From Seiridium cupressi (Eukaryota; Ascomycota; Sordariomycetes; Amphisphaeriales; Sporocadaceae), in contig JARVKI010000124.1 of the NCBI GenBank assembly GCA_036674765.1, positions 46,452 through 110,451 on the forward strand: a stretch of 64,000 nucleotides of DNA. The letters run 5' to 3'. Under the pieces are notes generated by a model that had not been told where the DNA came from, did not search any database, and saw only the letters and a list, made by a program, of their open reading frames with translations. The translations under genes were made by a program, and so were the position numbers. Shown here piece by piece: positions 33,724-45,436 of the stretch. Numbering within the stretch: position 1 is the first letter of the stretch; each line of letters starts with the position of its first letter.

Positions 33724-35541
33724 GCCGTTTTCTTTTCCTTCTCGTCACTCAACCAGCACATTATTAGAACCGCTCTTGACCCAGCGTAAGTAAAATGTCT
33801 AGAGTATATTGAGCAAATGCTAATTATAATCTTGGTAGCTATCTGCTAGATGTGGACGGCTGAAGATTTGATAAAAGAACTTGTGGTACACCTGTCCCAA
33901 AAATCTCGGTCTGTGCTAAAAGCACCACCTCCAGTGGCAACTTGGCCGCTCTTCTCCGTTACATCACAGACATCAGTCCATACTTTAAGAACATGATAAG
34001 ACTTTGTTACCGCCGTACGGACCCTTTTCATCACAGCAGATAACGCTTACCAGCAAAGGGAAGAACCTATACGTGACGCCTCTGCAAGAATCTAGCTGTA
34101 CACTTCTCTTGCTTAAGAATCCGCAAGGCTTATTGCCTTGAAATTCGGCATATGAGTCGTGGCTCACGACGTCTCATCTATTCCCTTACGTAGCACGCTA
34201 ATATGGGGTGATCATATGGGCCGGAGAGAGACGGCGAATGTCAAAAGGGAGAGGAACATGGGTGAATTGAGCTATATGCCAGCTCCTCCAAGTTATCCAC
34301 TACCACCAACATGACTATGAACACGGTTTCAACTCTTGCGAAACTACGATATTACATTTCTATAAGACAGTTTGGCATCTTTCACGTCGATGTAAAACTT
34401 ATTGTCTTCTGGCCGTCCCCTTCTTCAATCTATTTTTTTGGCAATGGCTGAGAGAGAACATGCTGGAACAGATCGCATGTGTGGAGAAAGAAGAGCACGA
34501 TGGGGACTACACCCCAACCCGGATATACTGAGGCCAGAACACTGTCATTACAAGACAGTGCGACTCAAATAGGCAAAGAAGCACTATGCTGGCTAGCTGT
34601 TCAAGGTATTGGATAATTCACCTCGATCTACGACGCTAGATACGGCGGCCAGTTATGAAGTAAGTTGTTGTTTCTATGAAATTTCACTTGTGAAGCTCCG
34701 TTTACTGATCTCGGAAAGATCCCTTAAGGCTAAGGCGAGTGGCGGTATTGTCTTCTATCATGGAAAGGCACTACAGGACCCCACTCAGGATTTGATAATT
34801 TCGACATGCAGCCTGATAAGCCCAGGAGTGCAAACTGATCAGCACTATTTCCCACCATATTACCAACTGATGAGAACCCCACAGGTGGTCTGTGCGGTTC
34901 TCCCTTAGTTAGTCCTCATGGCAGGGAACTGGAGCTTCCCTCCTTCTCCCTCACCACCAATACACTCACTTCCCTCACGTATTGCACGTCCATCACCAAC
35001 TAAGACCATTTCTTCGCTCGGAGGTTTAATAGATATTCTTCGTCATATATTTATATTATAACTACACTTGCTCGACTGGGATGAGATCCCTTTTCCTACC
35101 GGCCCCGCAGTCTGCCGAGCTTGTCTTCCCAGGATCGCGAATCATGGACCTCGACATCACCAACATCAACTACCATAGACGTTGGTGGACCCCAGCAAAG
35201 CAGTTGTGACGGCGTGGCCGCCCAGTAACTGCGAGCCGCAGAATGCGTGAGAGCTGTTAGGATTAAGTGGGGCTGGACCAGCTGTCCCACCAGGAGTAGT
35301 ACTCCAGCTCGGGCCAGTTTTAGATTCTTCATGACTTTGACCGTCCGGTAGGGCAAAGCCTCTATAACGATCAGACCGCGACAGCAGTGCAACACGCTAG
35401 TGAGTGAATCTTCAAAACTTATGAGTGACGCCGAGATGTTGCATACGGCCCGCCTCACCGCGATCTTTACTCGATGAAATGACAGTGTACACTGGGCTAA
35501 TTCTCTTTCTAGATGGCACATTCATGAAATGATACGCTTGT

Positions 35542-35596
35542 AGATAGGATAGACTGAAATAGCCCCATATTATCCTATCTGACGGAGTATTTCAGT
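35542..35596. repeat. Interleaved inverted repeats
   Basis: AGATAGGATA (35542-35551) is complementary to 35571-35580, and ACTGAAATA (35553-35561) is complementary to 35588-35596. The order is A-B-A'-B', so the two stems cannot both form as simple nested hairpins. Confidence 0.8.
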
Positions 35597-35655
35597 TGCT
35601 GGCAGCAATCAGCCACCAGCCATCTTTCTCGATACATCTTTTCAGACCTACGCTG

Positions 35656-36119
35656 TCACGGTCACGTGACCGAGGCGCGCAGACCAATTTGAGGTCTACG
35701 CACAGAGCAGATGGTATGTGCGCAAGAGTATACACTCTTCCAGGGTATGAAATGCTAGCTTAGTACTGTCTTTGCCACGCCGGCGTAATTGACCTGTTAA
35801 CGTGCTTATTGGCCAAGTGGGTTGTTAGTATTATTCTGGTATGTGTAATGTACTGTAGTAAAATACCTGGTGGATTACTTTTCGTTACTTTAAAAATACA
35901 TTTTTATCGTAAACAAATAATAAATTAAGTCTCCTTGTTATATCTAACAAAATAATATAATTAGTCGGGGGATTATATAATTTATAGGTCGTGGCTGCAG
36001 ATAATTCCCAAGCTAATAATTTATGCCCCAAAGATCTGTATATAAGAGTAAAAGATAGAGAGCCGCGAGGAAGATTCCTTCCTCGGTGCAACAACAAGAC
36101 AAATACCACACCCTTACAG
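35656..36119 (+). mobile_element. LTR-like element, related to the solo LTR but longer (464 bp)
   Basis: It starts TGTCACGGTCACGTGACCG and ends ACCACACCCTTACA, sharing both termini with the 134-bp LTR, plus the TATA-like tgtatataag followed by a similar 60-bp 3' end (gcaacaacaag...). The middle is AT-rich and absent from the short copy. The flanks (tacgc / gattc) do not match, so the target duplication is lost or the boundary is slightly different. Confidence 0.55.
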
Positions 36120-36491
36120 ATTCCTTCCTTAGGGCAGCAATAATAAAGATCACTCCTCCAACACTCACCTTCATGTGGCATACACTATCATGGATCGCTT
36201 CTCGAGATCTGAGGCGTGTACAAATGCTCAAATCCAAACAGCGTCCTCACGGTCTGCCTGCTGCCCAAGGCGCTGCTACAATAGCTTTTCACCATGCCCG
36301 AACGGGGAAAGGCTGAGACGTTGTTTCCTCCACCGAACAAGCATCGTGAACTCAAGTAATGCTTTCTCGTCAATACCACCCAACGGCTGCATCTCGAATT
36401 TTTTACTCTTGCAGAGAGTGCCCGCATCAGCCATTTCACAGACGTACGTCGCAGTCACTATTTGCCAATCACCACTGTGGTGACTCTGGTC

Positions 36492-39421
36492 ATGGGAGGT
36501 AAGGAGGAGGCCGACGCCTCGACGGCTGCATCGGCTGCCCGCGATCGTGGCAATGCACTGTATAGGGCAGGCAAATTGACAGCAGGTATGTACTAAACTT
36601 CAGTTAGAGCCGTAGCTCAACATACTTGCACCCAGACTCGTCCGCTTATTACAATTGTAGCGGAGACCGCATACACAGAGGCTGCGCGCCTTGCGCCAAA
36701 AGACCCTCGACCAGTCTCCAATGTATCAGCCGTGAAGTTCGAAATGGGCAATTATATTGGCGCCGCAATCTTCAGCGAAAAGGCACTCAAACTCCTCCAG
36801 AATGATTCAGATCCTGCACTTGAGCAGAAGATCCGTGTACGTCTGGCGGAGTCTTATCTGTATGCAAGAAAGCCCGCCCAGGCCAAAACGGCAGTCTCGG
36901 AGATCACTGCCGAGAACGACCGGAGACAACTTGAGCATTCAATATCTGCCATAGAGGCCTCAGACAGAGAACAACCCGACATTAAAAAGCTTCGGATTGC
37001 GGTCATCGAAAAGTTGCCAAGATTCAAGGTTGCATTGTAAGGATAGCATTTCCAAACGTTCATGGCGCTTGCTATAGGCTTTGGGCATATATGGCGCGCA
37101 TACTGATCCTCGGTGTAGACAAAACGAGCCCGAGTATTTCTCTGTAGGGCACGACGGTGCAGATACTCTTTTGGACGACCGGATGGCGGACGCGGCCCAG
37201 GACTCTTACTCTTTTCTCCTTGCCGGCGTTGGAGATGGGCGGAATGTCTTTGCGACGCTTGCATTCATCAGCTTAATGGCCTTGTCGAAGCCACCTCTGC
37301 TGTCCAAAAAGTTCCACTTCACCCTTTTGGACATCAAACCGGCAGTACTCGCTCGCGACCTGCTGATGTTTCGCTTGCTCCTCGACGCAGCAAAGGAGTC
37401 CAGCGAGAAGTCTTCGGAGACACTAGTTACCCTCAGTTATCTATTCGCCGCTCAGCTTATGCCAGATTGGAGCTATGCTAGACTCCAGACTGCGATCAAG
37501 GACCTTATCGGCGAATTGCAGAAACCGAAGGCCGATATCATGACCAGATTCTACGTAGATTCGACAAATCGCGCGCAAATCTGTCATCATCTTCGAAATT
37601 GGCAGAAACCTCCACAACAGTGGTATGGCACTTCAGCCTTCATCCAGCTCACACAATCGCAAGGGTTGTCGCGTAGAATGAAGACCATCAGTGAATATGG
37701 TATTGAAGACGAGGGCCACGACCAGGCACCTCCAGGCTGCGAAGACCGGAAGCCCGGATGTACTCGGGTATGAGGATCTCGGTGTCATGCTTCCTCACAT
37801 CCACCTTCTCGAAAGGTATGAAGGTCGGCTGCTGGAGCTATTCAAGCGATACAGCAAGAAACGCACTCTGGCCAACAAACAGAAATTGGATCAATACCTT
37901 GAAGACCAGTGGAAGCCTAACATGACGCTGATTGGCTTCGATTACGAGGAAAAGCGACAAGGCAAACATATGCCCCTGTTAGATTTCACTCCTCATGGTA
38001 CTGTATCAGATTTGTTCGCTCATATTCCCCACCTTGTTGCTGGCGAGGGTGTTAGGGGTGTTTTACCGCACCTCGAAGGTTTCTTTCGGTTGATCAGCGG
38101 CCAACTCACCAGGATATGGGATCAAACGACCTTCGAAATTGTGATTGATGATATGGTCAACTACCTCGAACGTGCAGAATACGGGCTTCTTCACAGGGCA
38201 GACTACGTTTGGTCACTTCGACCAACGACCTTTCCAGATAGATTTGACCGCATAGACATGAGCAACATACCCGATTATGTGGCCGGGCCACTCACCACGT
38301 TCATCCACGGTATTCCAATTTTACGGAGCGAAAAGACATCTACAATGTCTTCCTATGTTCTTCGCAACACCACGCTGTGGACCACCCACAATCAGTTCCT
38401 TACCGAGTATCTACTTCTCGCTGATCGGTCCCGCATAGCCAATACTTTTTCCGCCACTCTTACCCAAGCCTCTACTACCCTTGAGCAAGCTCTGGATGGT
38501 ACGCTAATTGGAGGACAAGGGGCAATCATGAGTCAGCCCATGAGCTGGATGCGAACGTCAAGCAAGCCTCTAGAATGGTCGAAGCTGATGCCGCGACGAG
38601 ACCTGGAGCGTTGGCTGCATGCCTACTTCCTCAAAATCTGCCTCCCGTTCCCTCACGCCACTGTCTTCGAGGATCGTATAATACGGCCCCTAAACCTCTT
38701 GGCTATATTCCGACTCATTGCCCACTTATTCAAAGTTGGTTACCCCGCCCACTGGCTATCTGACATACTGGTCAGCCTGATCACCGAGGAAATCACGACT
38801 ACAGCTAGACCACCCCGTTCTACCGTCACGGATGCAGCTGAAGCGACTGCAGTCTATCCTGCTACAGTCCTATCTGTCAGAACGTTCATCACCGAATTCA
38901 GGACGCTACTCTCGATCTGGCAACGCCTGTTGCCCTTTGGATTACTCCAGCAGAAAACCACCAAAGACCAGCTGCCAAGCCTGGATGCTGTCCGGCAATT
39001 CGAGATCAAATTCGAAGTCGCCGAGGGATTCTACGACTTGACATGGGCTGAGATTACCAGCCCACACTCTATCTTGGTACTTTGGAACCGGACTGTAAAT
39101 GGAGAGGTGCCCGTCGGAAAGAGCTTACGGGCAACTCTGCTCGATGACGAGTCGGTGAAATAGCGATCATTCCTGAAGTCCATAGCTCGCGCAAAGGGTC
39201 GATCAGAATCCGAGTGCACCGTGCATGTAATTTCAAGCGTCAGATGGAACCGGGAGACCAGGACTGTATCTTTCTGGTTCCCAAGCGAAATCGTCAACAG
39301 CATGACGACGGGACAGGATGATTGGAGTGCCTATATCTGGAGCACAGGTTCATGGGAAAGCATTCTAGGACCAGTGCCTGTAAGCCAAGATTCAATCGTC
39401 GGCAGGGACGCCTGGTGTTAG
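36492..39421 (+). pseudogene. TPR + DUF4470-type protein, frameshifted and with premature stop
   Basis: Relative of the fungal proteins that join an N-terminal tetratricopeptide pair to a DUF4470 domain (function unknown). Exons: 36492-36585, 36661-37036, then from 37119. The TPR part reads ARDRGNALYRAGKLTA|AETAYTEAARLAP and later NYIGAAIFSEKAL. The DUF4470 part has YFSVGHDGADTLLDD, AGVGDGRNVFATL and FHFTLLDIKPAVLARDLLMF. Near 37710-37730 the reading frame jumps by one (ISEYGIEDEG in one frame, RHLQAAKTGSPDVLGYEDLG in the next), and no plausible intron repairs it. At 39161-39163 a TAG interrupts, yet the same frame stays open for 86 more codons with family-like text (RETRTVSFWFPSEIVNSM, DDWSAYIW) to a TAG at 39419. 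Both breaks could be assembly errors, but together they suggest a decaying gene. Confidence 0.7.
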
Positions 39422-39589
39422 TTAATGCATCTACGGACATAGGCTACGCTGACATCGAGAATACGAAATTCGTTTCATTCATGAATCTTCAGAGCTGGGC
39501 ATGTTTTTAAAGAACACCCAACTTGTTTATGTCTATGTCTATGTCTAGCTCTTAGTCTAATTTTATATCTGGCTTGATCGGCACAGCAC

Positions 39590-41498
39590 TCATGGGGAGT
39601 CCGACTCAGACTGGCCACCTTTCTCTTCGTGGATGGCCTGGCTTTTAAGATCCTCGCGGAAGTGGACCTCCTCTTCCCTCAGCTGGGCCATTAGCGTACC
39701 ATTGGCCCTCCAGACGGGCTTGATCTCAAAGAGCCTGTCGACCTTCTCCAGTGGAACACCACTAGTCTCGGGAATGAGGAAGAAGGCGAAGAAGAAAGCG
39801 AGGAACGATAGCGACGCAAAGAAGAAATATACGCCGTAGCCCATGGCTGCGAACATCTGCTCCGTGAAACGCGAGACGAGGAAGTTGAACAGCCAGTTAC
39901 TGGCTGTCGTCGCGCCACCCGCCAAGGACCGGAAGTTGGGGTCGAAGAATTCCTAAACAGAAGAGTGTTAGCAGTTGATCGGATCGGCTAAAGACTTTGG
40001 GTGGACGAGGATAGTGAGGAGGGGTAAAGACTTACAGAGTTGATGACCCAAGGAGTACCATTCCACGTAGGAGTGTAGACAGCTGTCCAGAGGTAAAAGA
40101 AGACAATGGCTGCGATACCACTACCAGTGAGATGGTCTTGAGGGTGCTCAGTTGGTTCGACAACGTAGATGTAAGCACCGATGATCCACATGCAGACCGA
40201 TCCAGTAATGGCACCGACAAGCAAGAGCTTGCGTCTTCCGAGTTGATCGATCAGGAACAACAGCCACACGAAAGTCATGATCGCTTTCACCACTCCGAAA
40301 ATACCGGTCATCAGGTTTACGGTGTTGTTCTCGACGCCGATACTCTACAGATACCACAATCGTTAGCGAGATGTCATTGGTTGTGGAATGGGTTGTAGGT
40401 AACTTCAACTCACCGAGAAAATTGTGGGCGAATAGTAGTTGATTGCATTGATGCCAGAACCGTTCTGCCAGAAGAAGAGCATGCAGCCCAAGAACAGGCG
40501 CCACTGCAAGTTCGGGCGGGCACCAAGAGCCTTGAAGGGCTGCCAAAACCCAAACCCAACGGTGGACTTCTGCATCTCGTAGATTTTGTCAATGGCTGCG
40601 ATTTCCTCGGTGATATACATGTCGTTAGGTTCCAGCTGGCGGATCCAGCACAGGTTGTCCATAGCCTCTCTGCGGTGGTCCTTGAGGAAGAGCCAGCGGG
40701 GTGATTCGCGGATCCATAGTGAGCCGATTAGGAGCAGGCCAGATGGAATCAGCTGGACGGCAAAGGGAATGATCCATTGCTCGTGGCTTGATGGAATGTG
40801 TTGTTCAACACCGTACTAAACAACCGTGTTAATAAGCATTACGGAGAAGGACGTGACTAGTGGGGCTTTTCATGACTCACGTTGATCCAAAATCCCACAA
40901 GACCACCGATTTGCCAGCCAAGTTCGTACAGACCGACGAGACGGCCACGTATGGCCGGCGGTGACAGTTCGGAAATGTAGATGGGAATGATATTCTGTAA
41001 TTATCTCCATTAGTACTTATCATGTGGACTGCGGGTCATATGCTGCTATAGAGCCCAGAATAGAAGGTGGCTCACCGATGCAACACCAGTTCCCAGACCC
41101 GACAAGACACGTCCTGCATACAGGATACCTAGCCCGAGAGAGCTGCTGGCTCCGCATTGGAGACCAGCTCCCAGTGAGAAAACGGTCGCACCGATTGCCA
41201 AACACCACTTGCGTCCGATGAAGTGGCTGAGACAGTATGTGAGAAGGGCGCCGAAGAAGGCACCGGCAACGAACAGCGACACAATGTTCTCACTGATCAA
41301 ATTGCTCTCCGCCTTCGTCAACTTGTCGATGCCAAATTCGCTCCGGAAGGAATCGAGAGCAACAGTTGTTCCAATGAAAGCACTCGTGTACCCGATCATG
41401 CAGGAGCCGCACGACGCGATGGCGGCGAGCGCGTAGACGCGCCAGTTGTAGACCGACGGCGGCGTCGGGCGCTCTTCGTGGATAGTGAGAAGACCCAT
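39590..41498 (-). CDS. MFS sugar/quinate permease (QutD-like)
   Basis: Plasma-membrane proton symporter of the sugar-porter family, close in pattern to fungal quinate permease QutD; the exact substrate could be quinate, a sugar or another polyol. Five exons: 41498-41076, 40994-40881, 40815-40414, 40344-40036, 39952-39590; introns 65-83 nt, all phase 0; 536 aa. Landmarks: YNWRVYALAAIASCGSCMIG at the first helix, RVLSGLGTGVAS|NIIPIYISELSPPAIRGRLV, WQIGGLVGFWINYG, ESPRWLFLKDHRREA, FFWQNGSGINAINYYSPT, DQLGRRKLLLVGA and PETSGVPLEKVDRLFE. All match the sugar-porter signatures; the frame is intact. The acidic tail is short. Convergent with the broken DUF4470 gene. Confidence 0.92.
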
Positions 41499-43531
41499 GG
41501 CCGTAGCTTGCGGGCTTGATGAGTACGAGGACTGGTAAGGGTCGACAGCGGACGTGTTGATCGAGGATGAGGGTAGAAGAGAGAGAAGTGAAAAGTTCGA
41601 GACCCCAGGTCCACCCCTAAGTATTTTTCGCCGAGCGGAGCATCCCCATAGTCTCTATCCCCTCAGTCAGAGCCCCATACGGAGGTTTCTGGGGCAAACC
41701 AATCTGAGCCTCGCGGCTCGCGGCTCGAGGGTTTTCGTATCATGGAAGAGGATGCGATCGTCGAGATTCATGTCGGTACTTGGCCTAGCATTGGCTCCGT
41801 CATATCCGTCCCATTGGCCGTTCTATTGGCCGTCGCGTCAGGTTTCCCTGGAGAAAGATTCTGGACCCACCGCAACTCCAATGGGGCGGAAGCTCTGGCC
41901 GGGCTTGTGTTTTTCCCCGTGGAGACGCTTATGGCCGGGGGCAGCGAATAAACGACATCTTATATCTCAGATGCAGACCCCGTCCGCCCCATATGTGTCA
42001 ATGGGGGATGTGGAGGACTCGTAGATTGACATATCCCCCGTGGTCATGAGCGTCTATGCCTCCGGGCGCTTGCCGGCCAGTGGAACCCAGCTTGGACAGA
42101 ATCCGATCACGGCCAGCGACGCGAGAGTAAGACCGAGCCGAGAATGATGTGCATTTACCCGCCAAGCGTGTGAAGGGAGCGGCCGTCGGTCTGCCTCCTG
42201 CATATGTATGCAGACGATTCCGTATCTGTTGGGGGCAATGAATTCATCCGAATTGAGCTCCTTCTGGGCAATGCGGATACGGGGTGAGTAATGCAATCAG
42301 GAATATATTTGCTCGTCCGGTCACCATCTTTCGTCGGGTGCAGATCAAGCCGACGTGGCATCCTCGACGCAGGTGGACGTCCGCTCGCCGACTTGTTACA
42401 GACCGTGCTTCAGCTACCATGACGTCAGAGCTTGTGGGTTACGCGGCGAGGCATTTGTCGTTAGGATGCACCGCTAAGGCAGGCAGCGCTACGCGGCACA
42501 TCACTTTACACTATCGCTGCGATGACATGATGTAAAAAAGGTGAAGTTAAAATCAATCGTAATTAGAGGGGGTTGTAAGTGCTTTCATGTTCTCCATTTG
42601 CATCTAAATCCTCGTGTGGTGGTGGCTGCTATTGGTGCCAAGTATTATCAAGCCTTTCAAGCGCGATGCCCAGCTCAGGGTTCGCCGGTATCTAGGCCAA
42701 AAACCTTCTAGAGGCCGACGCCTCTCAAGCCGAAAAAGATATTGAATACCCTATTCTAGCTATCGCCATCTGTTTGCGCACGCTAACTCGGCGGTCTTTT
42801 CGGGTGATGGGTCGACTAATTGATTGTCTTCGAAATATGTATGGTCTCTGTGCCCTCAAGTCATTGTCTTGGTCCATTGGTCCCCGAGACATTTATCGTG
42901 TCTAGCTTTTGGACCCGGCCGAAAGAATAATGGCACAGCAAAGACTATTACTAAAAAATTGACTAGGGAAGGATTGTACGCATGCTTCATGAGATTACTA
43001 GCTAATCAGTATACCTAGATCGGAGGTATGCCATCTACATACTATAATGTGGCAGCCAGGATGACTAGAATCTACACACGCGAGCAGGGATTTAACAGTA
43101 TCTTGGCAGCACTAGCTTTCGCCCATTGACTTCGGCTCGTGTTGACATTTCAAGACAGTTTTGTTGCCAATCAGAAGTGATAAAATGATAGGGCTGTAGG
43201 CAGGATTGGAGCCACTGCCACTCGTCCAGATTTTGGTGATTGCTCATCTGCCCTGCTATCAACCAATCGGTCGTTCGTGCGAGCCTGGTCAAGATATTTC
43301 TTGGCACGCACGTGGAAATTGACTCTCAATCCCCACTGGGCCTTACAGCCTGACCGAAATGTGTCCTGCGCTGAATGGCACACAATGAACTCAGCCACAA
43401 AAAGGCGGGGTACAATTTCAATTGAGAAAATCCAAACAGGACATTTTACTTTATTAAGCCTGACTGGCCCACAGCTCGGGAAGCGAAACAGCCCATCGCA
43501 GCGAAGCATACGAACATAACGTGCCAGCAAG
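41499..43531. other. Divergent intergenic region (2 kb)
   Basis: Between the permease and the HET-domain gene. Several short open frames on both strands have no recognisable features. No supported gene. Confidence 0.6.
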
Positions 43532-45299
43532 ATGGACGAGCTCGCGCTCTCTTCAGTGACCGGAAGCGACATGAATGAGAGCGACCTCAATAATCCCAGA
43601 ACACTACTTCAGCGCCTCAAAAAAGACTACTTCAACCTTTTCCAGGTAGACTGTCCGGTTTGGGAGGATGATATCAATGGGGGGGTTTCGAGGAGGGTCA
43701 TATCCAAGAATCTTGGTGTGTGGAAGAAACTGGGCAACCAAAGGCTCAAAACCTGCCTACATCCCCGTGTCAGAATGTCCTGTGTGGAATTGCGTTTTGC
43801 CCAAAGACCACGTCGCCGCTCATTCTATGTTCGCGCCCTGTGACACAAGAGGCTGCAGCCAGCCGCTGAACCACAATGGACCTCATTGGGTATTACTTGA
43901 AAACCTCCGGGAGGTGGCAGCGAGGCTTGACTCTAAGAGCCGGGCAGGGGACGACCAAATGAAAGAGATTGCTAATATGGTGCTCGAAGCAATGGGGTTC
44001 TCTCAATTCGCCCAGGTTATAAATCGCACTATGACTCCGATTGACCCACCAGTATACAAGCTTTCAAGAGATACCATTCCTCTTACGGCCACGGCAATCC
44101 GCTCGTCCGTGAAGCGGATACCTTGGAAGGAGACGCTGCCTCAAACGGAGCTTCCCATATCACCTTATTTGACACTTAACTTCCGGAAAAGGGAGATCAG
44201 ACTTTTCAGTTTGCGAACACGAAACGATTGTTCTGTAATATCAGGGTCCTTTGTTCGTGTGAATCTGGAGAGCTGCCCCCAGTACACAGCACTTTCCTAC
44301 ACCTGGGGAGACGAAGCAGCTTCGGAAAATATCGTCTTGAGTAATGGGGGTCAGATCGAGATCGGGAAGACCCTTTGGTCGTTTCTTGATCAGCAGAGCT
44401 CGCAGATTAAACAGGAAAAGTTATTTTGGATCGATGCCCTCTGTATCGACCAGTCCGACACGCACGAGCGGAACCACCAAGTTGGGCTAATGAAATTGAT
44501 ATATGCAAGCGCGGCAAAGGTATTTGTCTGGTTGGGAAGAGAGGATGATGATAGTAACCTGGCAATGGCGTATATCTCGAATCAGTCCAAAAAGCCATTA
44601 AGACGACGAGGCACAGGGTTCTATCCTTTGTGGTCAGCTACTGAGGCAAACTCCCTTAACGCACTGTTTCACCGCCCATACTGGACACGAATGTGGATAA
44701 TCCAGGAACTGCTGCATGCGGAACAGATTCAGGTGTGGTGTGGCTCTAAGAAATTCATGTGGGAGGACTTGGAGAAACTCTACCTCAAGATCAAGATCGT
44801 TGAAGATGCTAATTGGTCCGCACATCACTATCTGTGCATACCGATCATGCAAAGTCCCGCTGTTGTGATGGTCTGGCAGCGTGCCCACTGGAGACATCCA
44901 GAGACACCAACGCCAACCCTCAGAATCCTCATCGAAATATTTCGTGATTGGAGATGTAGGGACATCAGGGATAAAGTGTTTGCGCTAGTTGGCATGGCGA
45001 CCGCGGATTCTAAAATCGACCCAGACTATGCACTGAGTACGAAAGAGCTTTACTTCGCTGTAATGCGTCGCGTCGAAGGGACAGAGTTTGGTTTCTTACT
45101 GGCGCAGATTCTTGGTCTATCGATAGAGGACCTTGACATGTACACAGGAATGATGTGAGAAGTTTCCACCTAAACAGTGAGATATAAAGGCTAAACGCTA
45201 ATGAATTGCAGGATCGACTATAAGACTTCCGACCCCAAACTCCTAGTGTTACGTGCAAGATGGAACGGGTGGAATGATGACACTCGCGCCAGTTGTTGA
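43532..45299 (+). CDS. HET-domain protein with two N-terminal CCHH modules; possible frameshift at G7
   Basis: HET (heterokaryon incompatibility) domain proteins trigger cell death after non-self recognition; many paralogues have unknown triggers. The HET blocks are clear: YTALSYTWGDEA, KLFWIDALCIDQSDTHERNH, LMKLIYASAAKVFVWLGRED and HRPYWTRMWIIQELLHA, then DIRDKVFALVGMA. N-terminal to it two modules with identical C-x4-C-x5-H-x3-H spacing sit at 43776-43823 and 43839-43886. The ATG at 43532 (MDELALSSVTGSDM) is in a different frame; skipping one G of the G7 run at 43679-43685 joins the frames, giving about 569 aa. Otherwise the start is 43668. The end is not the TGA at 45156: a 57-nt intron (45155-45211) leads to a last exon ending at 45299. 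The region after HET is short for the family. Confidence 0.75.
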
Positions 45300-45436
45300 T
45301 GACAAATCCTATCTTGTCTAGTTAATAGTTCCATATGGCATGTTATGTATACAAGCAGCGGATTTGTAACTATGCGTGGCTTCTCATTCCATTTTGAAAC
45401 TCGCCTGAATCTACCAGACGCTAAAAATTCAAATGA

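Larger units (their letters stand above)
33141..36491. other. Gene-poor region with LTR remnants (3.3 kb)
   Basis: Holds the solo LTR at 33590-33723, a longer related element at 35656-36119 and interleaved inverted repeats at 35542-35596. A 141-residue minus-strand frame at 35096-35521 has no domain I recognise. No supported host gene. Confidence 0.65.

Noticed and set aside
35096..35521. 141-residue minus-strand frame as a host gene
   Set aside because: No recognisable domain, no splice partners and a position between LTR remnants; left as intergenic.
39161..39163. Programmed stop-codon readthrough in the DUF4470 gene
   Set aside because: The context TAG-CGA is not a known readthrough signal, and the gene is also frameshifted upstream, so decay or error is simpler.
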